Shown: piece after piece, positions 54,026 to 61,989 of the stretch | How the letters are laid out: each line of letters starts with the position of its first letter | Numbering within the stretch: position 1 is the first letter of the stretch | NCBI GenBank assembly: GCA_021732565.1 | Contig: JAKFUT010000092.1 | Span: 1 to 64,000 of the forward strand | Direction: 5' to 3' | DNA length: 64,000 bases | Source: Candidatus Obscuribacterales bacterium | GTDB taxonomy: Bacteria; Cyanobacteriota; Vampirovibrionia; Obscuribacterales; Obscuribacteraceae | Translations under genes and position numbers: made by a program | Notes under the pieces: generated by a model | What the model was told of the DNA's origin: nothing | The model's input: only the letters and a program-made list of their open reading frames with translations | The model's database searches: none

Positions 54026-56995
54026 ATGCCAGATTCGGCACACATTGTTGACTCCACCTCGACGGACCCGCCGGGTATTATTCCCCCTGGCACTGTCTTG
54101 CAGGATCGTTTCGTGATTCTAGAGCTTGTGGGCCGTGGAGCAACAGCCACAGTCTATCGTGCCCGACGGTCTCATCTAAACGATTTCGTAGCGATCAAAA
54201 TAGTGCACTCGCATCTCATCCATGCGGGAACGTCTATGAAGAGGTTTTTTCAAGAAGCCAAGATATTGAGCACCTTAAACCATCCGAACCTTGTAAAGCT
54301 CATCGGCTATGGTTCCGATAGACGGTTCGGTCACTACATGATTTTGGAATATGTGGATGGTTTGCCCCTCAAGGTACTGATACAAAAGGCCTTCTCGTTG
54401 GCGAACACGGAAGCGCATTTGACCGGAATTGAGCCGGAAGTAGCAGTTAGATTAGCGGTGCAGATCTGTGAGGCGATGATGTGCGTTCATTCTGCAGGCG
54501 TCGTCCATCGCGATCTAAAGCCGGAGAACATCGTGCTTACTAATCCAGAGACTTTAAGTGGTGCCAAAGTGATCGATTTTGGCATTGCTCTGTCAGAAAT
54601 CGGTTCTTCAGGGGGAGAAGATTCAAACAGTCAACGATTAACCGCTACTTCTTGCCTTCTCGGAAGCCCTCTATACATGAGCCCGGAACAGTGCGCCGGC
54701 CGATCGTCCGATTCCCGCTCAGATATTTATTCGTTGGGATGTATCCTTTACGAAATGCTTTGCGGTTTTCCTCCATTCTCAGATGAACATGCGCTGACAA
54801 TAATGTCAATGCATTTGCGTAGCAGTTTAGATGGAATTCCTTCGATGCGCACAATTCCCGTAACGCTGGAAAAAATAGTGCTCAAGTGCTTGGAAAAAAA
54901 TCCAGCTGAACGATTTGAGAGTATGTCTGAATTGAATTGCGCTCTCACTTCCATTGATTGGTCTTCTACTTCGTCTCATTTTCTTGCCGCTCGACATAAT
55001 AATGCACCGATTTTGGTGGCAAGACTCTCATTGGCTTTGTCTGCCATACTCCTTATTCTTGTGATTGCCATCGGCTTTCGCGGCTCTTTTGTGCAAAAGA
55101 CAGGGGGAAGTCCCCCGCGAGTGAGCGACGATTTTAAGATTGAGCGCAAGCTGCGTCCAGGCAATTTCTTGGTCAATTGGTCGAATTCGAAACGAATTGG
55201 CTATTATCGGCAGTGGCTTGAAAAGTACGGCGCGACTGACTCAATGGGTTCGATCGAGGCAAGTATGTACCTCGGTCAGTATCTTTCTGCTGTTGACAAA
55301 GAACAAAGCTCTCATTATCTGGCGATTGCCCGAGAACGATTGGAAGTTCGTCGCAGAGCACTGATCGATGATCCAGAAAGAGATCCCCTTGAATTCGGCA
55401 AAATTCATTCTCTACTAGCCGATTGCCTGTGTATGCTCGATATGCCGGTGGACCGTTTGAATCTTTTGGAGTCCGATGTCGAACTGATGAAACGGTGGGG
55501 AATGAAACAATACTGTTTTGATATTGCCACTTGTCTCCATGCCCTGGCTGGCCTCCAGACCCTTCGCCATAAGGAGCGTGAGGCGATTAGCCTGCTTGAT
55601 AAAGAGATTCTGGTGCACCGCCGTTACACTAACTTGATAAAAGCCCTGAGTCTGGCATTGATGGAAAAGGCTCGATGGTGTTATCGCGTCGGGCTCAGGA
55701 ATGAGGTGGAGCCCGCGTTGAGAGAAGCAAGGGGAATTGAGGCGCAGTATCCCTGGCGTGGGCTGCTTGATCTGCCGGAGTGGCAGTGCGAGATGTCCAG
55801 AACTTATTACGACGTTGCCATGTATCAAGAAGCTCTGGATTACTCAACTAGAGCCGCTGCCAACTACGCACGATGCGGTCATGACGGTGTCCACGGACTG
55901 GGATTGTCGTTGAATTATCAGTGTGAAGCACTTTGTCATATGAAGCAGATTCCCGCTGCGCTTCGTCGCCTGAAGGATGCAGTGAGGCTACAAAAGAGTT
56001 CTATCATTATGCAATGGGAGTGTCTAAGAAAAATAGTGAATGTATCAGTTCGCGAAAAAGAATCTCACTTTTCAGAGATCGGCTCACTTTCGCGCGAGTT
56101 GTTTGAACAAGGCGTGAGAAGGGGCCAGGTGGAAGAGTCTTATGGCGGTTACCAGGCGGTATGCGAAATTTATTGTGCGACTCAGCGTTCTACTGAGGCA
56201 TCTCAGTTGTTTGAGTACATCAGCAAGCAGATTCGGCAGCTGTCTCCAGCAAGTCTCCTCGCCACCGGGAAGATAGTTCGCTTGAGTTGCGTCTTGTATG
56301 GTGAAATTTGTCGAGACGATGCAGCCATTCAGTTGGTTTCAGCTATTCGTTCTAAGGTTAACTGCGCCGAGGAGCCAGTGGAATATTTGCAGTTTACCGA
56401 AACTCTTATCCTGTGCACAGCAAATGCTGGCCATAAGGAACGGTGTCTGTCTCTGTTAACTGAGACAACCCCTCTGGCTCTACGGATCAAGGAGAAAACA
56501 TTATCGAAGTATGTGAATTATTTGTTGGTAAAGGGTGCTGTTCTACAAACGTTCAAGATAAATTCAGAGGCAAAATCGTGCTTTCAAGACGCACTTGTGT
56601 TATGTCGAGATAGTAAGAACCGCGTGTTGGCCAATGATTATGTTAGCGCTGCAGTTAAATTGTCCACAGTGTACATTGTAGAGGGGAATTTCACTGCTTC
56701 CGAGCAACTATTGGTCGCCGTGTGCAAGCCGTCGGCTCCGCCGTTGTCGTTTCCTGTGAGAGCGTCGGCACTGCTAACGCTGGCAGCCGTTTATACATCA
56801 GTCAACAAACCCGCACAGGCTCTGGCTCGTTATACAGAATTGATTAGCGCACCTTGCAATCTCGACGGCAATGCATTGTATAAAGCGCAGGCGTATGGTT
56901 TGGCTGCCGAGTTATTGAAGCAGCAAGGCAAGACAGAGGCAGCTGTTGCATATCGCAAACAGTCGATTTATTTGTTCAATCTGCTAGGCCGATGA
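54026..56995 (+). CDS. Array kinase 2: Ser/Thr kinase - TM - TPR protein
   Basis: 989 residues from ATG 54026. All kinase motifs are intact: GRGATATVYRA, VAIKIV, HRDLKPEN, DFGIA and GSPLYMSPEQC. The hinge region contains an extra roughly 15-residue insert (KAFSLANTEAHLTGIEP) before helix D compared with array kinases 1 and 4. The TM at about 330-350 is followed by the signature KRIGYYRQWLEKY and a long TPR-like region ending with a clear TPR block (ALARYTELI, AAVAYRKQSIYLF). It lies 177 nt after kinase 1 and 33 nt before the short kinase-like gene, so co-transcription with that gene is likely. Confidence 0.92.
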   Translation: MPDSAHIVDSTSTDPPGIIPPGTVLQDRFVILELVGRGATATVYRARRSHLNDFVAIKIVHSHLIHAGTSMKRFFQEAKILSTLNHPNLVKLIGYGSDRRFGHYMILEYVDGLPLKVLIQKAFSLANTEAHLTGIEPEVAVRLAVQICEAMMCVHSAGVVHRDLKPENIVLTNPETLSGAKVIDFGIALSEIGSSGGEDSNSQRLTATSCLLGSPLYMSPEQCAGRSSDSRSDIYSLGCILYEMLCGFPPFSDEHALTIMSMHLRSSLDGIPSMRTIPVTLEKIVLKCLEKNPAERFESMSELNCALTSIDWSSTSSHFLAARHNNAPILVARLSLALSAILLILVIAIGFRGSFVQKTGGSPPRVSDDFKIERKLRPGNFLVNWSNSKRIGYYRQWLEKYGATDSMGSIEASMYLGQYLSAVDKEQSSHYLAIARERLEVRRRALIDDPERDPLEFGKIHSLLADCLCMLDMPVDRLNLLESDVELMKRWGMKQYCFDIATCLHALAGLQTLRHKEREAISLLDKEILVHRRYTNLIKALSLALMEKARWCYRVGLRNEVEPALREARGIEAQYPWRGLLDLPEWQCEMSRTYYDVAMYQEALDYSTRAAANYARCGHDGVHGLGLSLNYQCEALCHMKQIPAALRRLKDAVRLQKSSIIMQWECLRKIVNVSVREKESHFSEIGSLSRELFEQGVRRGQVEESYGGYQAVCEIYCATQRSTEASQLFEYISKQIRQLSPASLLATGKIVRLSCVLYGEICRDDAAIQLVSAIRSKVNCAEEPVEYLQFTETLILCTANAGHKERCLSLLTETTPLALRIKEKTLSKYVNYLLVKGAVLQTFKINSEAKSCFQDALVLCRDSKNRVLANDYVSAAVKLSTVYIVEGNFTASEQLLVAVCKPSAPPLSFPVRASALLTLAAVYTSVNKPAQALARYTELISAPCNLDGNALYKAQAYGLAAELLKQQGKTEAAVAYRKQSIYLFNLLGR

Positions 56996-57028
56996 AATTG
57001 AATGATACCAACCTGATAGTGACTCGAC

Positions 57029-57739
57029 ATGAGCGAACACGCAAAAGCTGAGCAAGAGATCAATGGAGCCGTCCCACCCCCACAGCCGCTGGCTGCCGGT
57101 ACACTCTTCCAGCGCAAATACAGAATTGTCTCACTTCTGGGCTCCGGTGGTTCGTCTATTGTATATCAAGCTTGGAACTTGGCCCTTGAAGAGAATGTGG
57201 CTATTAAAGTAATTGGAGAAAGACGACCCGGAATTGATGCTTTCCTATTTCGCAGACCTGGCTATTTTGGCGATGCGGCCGGTGACTTTAATCAAGCAGA
57301 GCTGAATGCGAATCAAGACAGGCGGATTCTGGCTAATCGCGCCGTTGCCCCGGCGGCTAAAGCCGTCGTTTTATCAACCTCTGCGTCAATTGATTACCAC
57401 TTTGGTAAGACTGAAAGTACGATACGGCAAATAAACGAAGCGCTGGAACTTTGCCGGCTGTACCCGGAAATCCATACGATGCGTTCAGGGTTTCTTGAAA
57501 CTTTGATAAATGTTTACGCCGATAAAGCTTCTTATGCTCTCCTTGATCGCACAGTAAAATATTTCGACGATGAGACCAGCCAGAGGTGGTCCATAAACGT
57601 TAACATTAAGGCACAGCGCGTTCGAGTACTGAAACGCTACGCTGGCGTGTTAAGAAAACGGGGGCTCAACTCCAAGGCCGCCGCGATCCTTACAGAACTG
57701 GCGGTATGCCAGCGCGACACGGCGCACGGTGAAAGGTGA
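57029..57739 (+). CDS. Array gene 3: internally deleted kinase-TPR protein
   Basis: 236 residues. The first about 68 residues are the start of an array-type kinase: leader, GSGGSSIVYQA P-loop and VAIKVIGE with its lysine. The sequence then jumps, with no stop or frameshift, into TPR-like sequence (NQAELNANQDRRILANRAV...) that runs to a normal C-terminus. The catalytic loop, DFG, activation segment, C-lobe, TM and the YYxxWL signature are all missing (roughly 700-750 residues compared with neighbours). The junction is near 57220-57240. It may encode a small soluble decoy or regulator, or be a decaying gene whose deletion happened to stay in frame. Mis-assembly between paralogues is the technical alternative. 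Confidence 0.7.
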   Translation: MSEHAKAEQEINGAVPPPQPLAAGTLFQRKYRIVSLLGSGGSSIVYQAWNLALEENVAIKVIGERRPGIDAFLFRRPGYFGDAAGDFNQAELNANQDRRILANRAVAPAAKAVVLSTSASIDYHFGKTESTIRQINEALELCRLYPEIHTMRSGFLETLINVYADKASYALLDRTVKYFDDETSQRWSINVNIKAQRVRVLKRYAGVLRKRGLNSKAAAILTELAVCQRDTAHGER

Positions 57740-57898
57740 CCAGTAAACTCTGCCTCTGTGGGGCCATCAACACTGAACAGTCGGGTGGCACTGTTGAGAA
57801 GTTGTTAGCCGGAGAAGCGCGGAGGAACCGGAGAAAACTGGGCAAAGAGTAAATATGTTGACCACGGGGCGGTCAATGCCGCTTGCGGGAGCATTGGT

Positions 57899-60800
57899 TT
57901 GACTCAAACAGGAGAAAGAGACACTCTGGCCGGGAAGGATTTACGGACCTTCTCTATCTCGCGTGATCAGTTGGACTCCGGCACCATATGGAACGCTCGT
58001 TTTCTTATTCTTGAATTGGTTGGTTCCGGCGGTACAGCCAGTGTATATCGCGCCACTAATTTGCAGATGCAGTCAACAGTTGCGCTGAAAATTATGCATC
58101 GGGATCTGGCGGCTGCTTCCGGTATTCAGCGTTTCATGAAAGAGGCTCGCCTTCTCAGTGCACTCAATCATCCGGGAATCGTAAAGTTACATTCGTTCGG
58201 GCAGAGTGATACCGGTGTCCCTTTTATGGCGCTTGAGTTTGTGGAGGGCACAACTCTGGCTCAAATAGTGAAGGAAGCCGGTGCCATCGAACCGGCTAGA
58301 GCCGTGGCGATTGCTTGCCAAATTTGCCATGCCCTGGAAGTTGTGAGAGAGTCGGGTATAGTTCATCGCGATGTCAAACCTGCAAATGTCATCATCTCTG
58401 TTGACTCCAGCGGGGAAGAGACCGCCAAGCTTATCGATTTTGGTATAGCTGGTGGTGGCTATACCGATGCCACGGTGGCCGACAGAATTACCAAAACGGA
58501 TGCATTGATGGGTAGCCCGGCCTACATGAGTCCGGAACAATGCGCTGGTAAGACAGCCGATTCTCGCTCAGACATTTATGCAGTGGGATGCATTCTCTAT
58601 GAAATGCTGTGTGGACGCCCTCCGTTCCAGGATAACAATGCTTACACTGTCATGTCGGCCCACATTAACCAAAAACTCGATCACGTTGCCGCTGTAAATG
58701 TCATTCCCTCCACCCTTGAACAAATTGTTCTTCAATGTTTGCAGAAGGATCCGGACGCACGTTATGGTTGTGCACACGAGTTGGAGGAAGTTCTTGCCGT
58801 AGTTAACTGGGATACAGGTCGTCTTGTTCGTCCGGTAAGGGAAAAGACCAAGCGTGTTTCGACTCCGATTTTGGTTTTGTCTTGCGTCATACTTTGTATT
58901 GTGGTCTGGAGTATTGTTGCCTCTAACAATCAGCACTCCAGAAAGAAGGCGTTTTTGAATTCACTGGGCGGTACGCCGCGAGTAACCTGTTTCTTAATGG
59001 ATCGCGATAGCCTTGTGAAGCAATCTTCCTCCCCGTTGGCACGGGTCTTTTACTACAGAAGCTGGCTCGAGAAATTTGCCGCCGATAATCCTGATCGTGA
59101 AGCAGATGCGTACTTTTACCTCGGTCGAGATCTCTGTCAGTCTGGTCTTGAGATACAGGATTTCACCGTTGCTTATGCCAGGGCCGGTAGAATTTATCGC
59201 AGGAAAATTGATTCATCTGATAATTCAATAAAGACTTCCGTCATTATTGATGCTTACGAGAATCAAGCCTTGATCGAACAAGATAGCCACATGCCGGCGC
59301 TTGCGGTTAAGACGCTTGAAAGCCTGTTGAAACGAATGGGCGGGAAGCTTGGGCCTCCTCGACAGGCCCAAGTTCATCATCAATTAGCGATGCTGCTGTT
59401 GAGTATAAATAAGTACGCCGATGCAGAAACTCACGCCAGGGAGAGTGTGAGCATACTGCAGCGTGCTGGTGGAAACCCCTGGGAACGTGCGATGTATTTG
59501 AATTTGGAAGCAACTTGTCTGGCAAATCAGGGGAGTGTGCGGGAGGCGGGTGATTGCTTGAAGCAGGCCGATGTTTTGGTGGCGCCCATCCTGGCTGATG
59601 GTGGCAATCTCATCAATGCCGACTGGTGCCAATTCAAAGCCGGGGCACTAAAGAGTTTGCTGCAACTGAAAGAAGCGCTGGAATTCTATAAGAAAGGGGA
59701 GACATTGTCTCAAGGTGCTATCGAGGGGATGTTTGGCGTTCTTACGATCATGAATCGCTGGACCGACGTAGCCGAGTACTGTCGCTCTCTTTTGTCACAT
59801 CCGGAGAAGCTTCCTGAAGATTGTCGGTTCTTACCTGTGCTTCTAGCGGTGCGAACCTGGCAAAGAGTTCCCGAACAAATAGATCTAGATGCTCTAGTCG
59901 AGGTCGGCATGGAGAAGTGTTTACCGAAGTCTGCCGATAATCGACCCGCGGCCATTTCAGATTTGCTCATGCTTGCGTATTTGCTTCAGTCTGTTCAAAG
60001 AAACGATCTTGCTGGAGAAGTGCTATTAAAGGCTCTGGCGTATTGCAGACAGACCTATGTCGACGATGAGCCTGGTGGCGTGTTGTCGCCTTACTGTGGT
60101 GATACTTTCTTGCAGTTGGCCTCTGGATTTATTGATAATGGTGATTTCTCACGAGCACTGGAACTGTTAAATTCCTTGGATAAACAAGGCCTTGGCGATT
60201 CCCGCTTTTCCGCTCTTGCCCTTCGGGCAGTTGCGCTCTCGTACCTTGGTAGTCGAGCCGCCGAAGCTCGCGAAGCTCAAGTAAAATTATTGGCAGTGGC
60301 CCGCCCGGATGATCCGCTGGAACTCTTTGAGGCGCAGCTGGTTTCGGCTTGGATTCTGCGAAATTTGCATGACAACAATTATAAGATGTACTTGACGAGC
60401 ATGATGAAGACAGTTGCTCCCAAGTCATTGTTCTTCGAATCATCTTTAAGCCTTTTGAGGGTGAAACATCAGGCTTTCTTGTTTCTGCACGACAATGAAT
60501 TTGCAGATGAAGTAGCCGAACTCGGAATCGAAACAATCGATGATGAAGCGCAACTGTACAGGTGGCTGATCGCCATGGGTGATCAATATAGCCAAGCGCG
60601 TCGTTTCGACATTGCAGGCAAAATGATGCTGCAAGCATGCAACTTGAATTGTGCTAACACGATGCTGCTTGAGTGCAGGCTGGTGGACTTAAATTCGTGC
60701 GTGTTTGCTCTGGAATCCGCCGGGAGAATGTCTGATGCTGTGGTCATGCGCACACGAAGGAGCCAATTGATCGATGAGTTTAATCAGAACAGCACCGCCG

Positions 60801-60931
60801 GTGGACTGCCCGAGTTACCGATGTGCGCAATTGGTTCACAGTTGCTGCCTGGCAGCGCTATAAAGATAAGAGCGAACACGACCACTACACCGATTCGGCT
60901 GGAAAATCCGGCGGACAGAAGGAGAAATTAG
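57899..60931 (+). CDS. Array kinase 4: Ser/Thr kinase - TM - TPR protein
   Basis: 1010 residues from TTG 57899 (GGGAG 7 nt upstream). The kinase is complete: GSGGTASVYRA, VALKIM with Lys64, HRDVKPAN, DFGIA and GSPAYMSPEQCAG. A conserved VNWDTGR element precedes the TM (about 325-343, LVLSCVILCIVVWSIVA). The post-TM signature is ARVFYYRSWLEKF, followed by about 600 residues of TPR-like helices (AMLLLSINKYADAETHARESVSIL). Its N-lobe and the pre-TM element are closest to array kinase 6. A 159-nt gap precedes it. Confidence 0.92.
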   Translation: MTQTGERDTLAGKDLRTFSISRDQLDSGTIWNARFLILELVGSGGTASVYRATNLQMQSTVALKIMHRDLAAASGIQRFMKEARLLSALNHPGIVKLHSFGQSDTGVPFMALEFVEGTTLAQIVKEAGAIEPARAVAIACQICHALEVVRESGIVHRDVKPANVIISVDSSGEETAKLIDFGIAGGGYTDATVADRITKTDALMGSPAYMSPEQCAGKTADSRSDIYAVGCILYEMLCGRPPFQDNNAYTVMSAHINQKLDHVAAVNVIPSTLEQIVLQCLQKDPDARYGCAHELEEVLAVVNWDTGRLVRPVREKTKRVSTPILVLSCVILCIVVWSIVASNNQHSRKKAFLNSLGGTPRVTCFLMDRDSLVKQSSSPLARVFYYRSWLEKFAADNPDREADAYFYLGRDLCQSGLEIQDFTVAYARAGRIYRRKIDSSDNSIKTSVIIDAYENQALIEQDSHMPALAVKTLESLLKRMGGKLGPPRQAQVHHQLAMLLLSINKYADAETHARESVSILQRAGGNPWERAMYLNLEATCLANQGSVREAGDCLKQADVLVAPILADGGNLINADWCQFKAGALKSLLQLKEALEFYKKGETLSQGAIEGMFGVLTIMNRWTDVAEYCRSLLSHPEKLPEDCRFLPVLLAVRTWQRVPEQIDLDALVEVGMEKCLPKSADNRPAAISDLLMLAYLLQSVQRNDLAGEVLLKALAYCRQTYVDDEPGGVLSPYCGDTFLQLASGFIDNGDFSRALELLNSLDKQGLGDSRFSALALRAVALSYLGSRAAEAREAQVKLLAVARPDDPLELFEAQLVSAWILRNLHDNNYKMYLTSMMKTVAPKSLFFESSLSLLRVKHQAFLFLHDNEFADEVAELGIETIDDEAQLYRWLIAMGDQYSQARRFDIAGKMMLQACNLNCANTMLLECRLVDLNSCVFALESAGRMSDAVVMRTRRSQLIDEFNQNSTAGGLPELPMCAIGSQLLPGSAIKIRANTTTTPIRLENPADRRRN

Positions 60932-61204
60932 CTATAAGATTTTGGCGGTCAGTTTCAATACTGGCCAGTAAAGCAATCTATTGCTTTGAATTCAGAGTTT
61001 GTCGCGGCGAATTCGTACAAACAGGCAGTTCTTGCAGTTCCGTCACTGCCTCTTCATGTGCTATGTGTGCGCCGTTCTCGTCGAAAACAGCCGCTTGCGG
61101 GTATAAGACTGAAAGGTCGGTTAAGATGGCTGGCGTGTGCGTACCGGGAATACCTCTTGGTCGAGAAACATGGAAGTGCAGAAGAATGTCTGATCGCTGA
61201 GTCT

Positions 61205-61969
61205 GTGGCGGTCACTGATGACCGTGTATTTCAAGCCGGAGCCGTGGTGGCTGGTCGCTATGAGATTTTGGAACTGATCTCTCATAGCGCTTCATCCAAT
61301 GTATATAGAACCAGGCATTTGCACACCGGGCAGCTTGTTGCCGTAAAAATCATTGACTCCACTTTTGCCGATGCTACCGCTACACTGCGGTTCCAGCGAG
61401 AGGCGAGGTTGCTCAGTAGTCTGAGCCACCCCAATCTCGTCGTATTCTACGCCTTTGGCGAGATCGAAGGCGAGATGCATTACATTGCGATGGAGTATCT
61501 TGACGGAACTACATTAGAAGTCATTCTTAAGCGAGAAGGGCCCCTCACTGCAGAGCGAATCGGCAATTTACCGCATGACAGATACTTTCTGTTTTACAAC
61601 AACGCTGTTATTGCAAGCATTTTATTCAAGAAACCGGAGCTAACCGAAAAATATCTTCGCGAGTTGGAAGAGATGAGCGTTCACGGTGCTAGTTCAACTG
61701 CGGCGATCTATCCCAATATTCTTTATTCAATAGGAGCTTCGTACGACAATGCAGGGCAACCGGACAGAGCTGCAACGTTTTTCGCCAGAGCATTCCTCTC
61801 GGCTCACCGAGGAAACTCTAGCGACTATCGCATTATTTCACTGGCCCGCAAACAGGGGATAGCCGCATGCCATGCAGCTAATCGTGATGACATGCTGGAA
61901 ATGTTTGAAACGCCTACTGGTTCACTCAAGCCAGCGCGTACAGGGAATCGAGCTGCAGGAAGCGATTAA
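61205..61969 (+). CDS. Array gene 5: second internally deleted kinase-TPR protein
   Basis: 254 residues if GTG 61205 is the start. The open frame extends up to 60986, but that extension lacks kinase-leader character. The N-lobe is present (GRYEILELI, VAVKII lysine, FQREARLLSSLSHPNLV) through the hinge MEYLDGTTLEVILKREGPL. The P-loop reads SHSASSN with no glycine, so ATP binding is doubtful. At about 61557-61571 the frame jumps to distal TPR sequence (NNAVIASILFKKPELTEKYL...). The catalytic loop, DFG, C-lobe, TM and signature are lost. The deletion endpoint differs from gene 3, so the two arose separately. Array kinase 6 starts 20 nt after its stop. Confidence 0.65.
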   Translation: MAVTDDRVFQAGAVVAGRYEILELISHSASSNVYRTRHLHTGQLVAVKIIDSTFADATATLRFQREARLLSSLSHPNLVVFYAFGEIEGEMHYIAMEYLDGTTLEVILKREGPLTAERIGNLPHDRYFLFYNNAVIASILFKKPELTEKYLRELEEMSVHGASSTAAIYPNILYSIGASYDNAGQPDRAATFFARAFLSAHRGNSSDYRIISLARKQGIAACHAANRDDMLEMFETPTGSLKPARTGNRAAGSD

Positions 61970-61989
61970 GTTCACGAGGTCTATCGCAT

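Noticed and set aside
57029-57739. Frameshifted kinase pseudogene
   Set aside because: No stop or frameshift occurs across the junction; the frame is intact from leader to TPR end, so it is described as an in-frame deletion.
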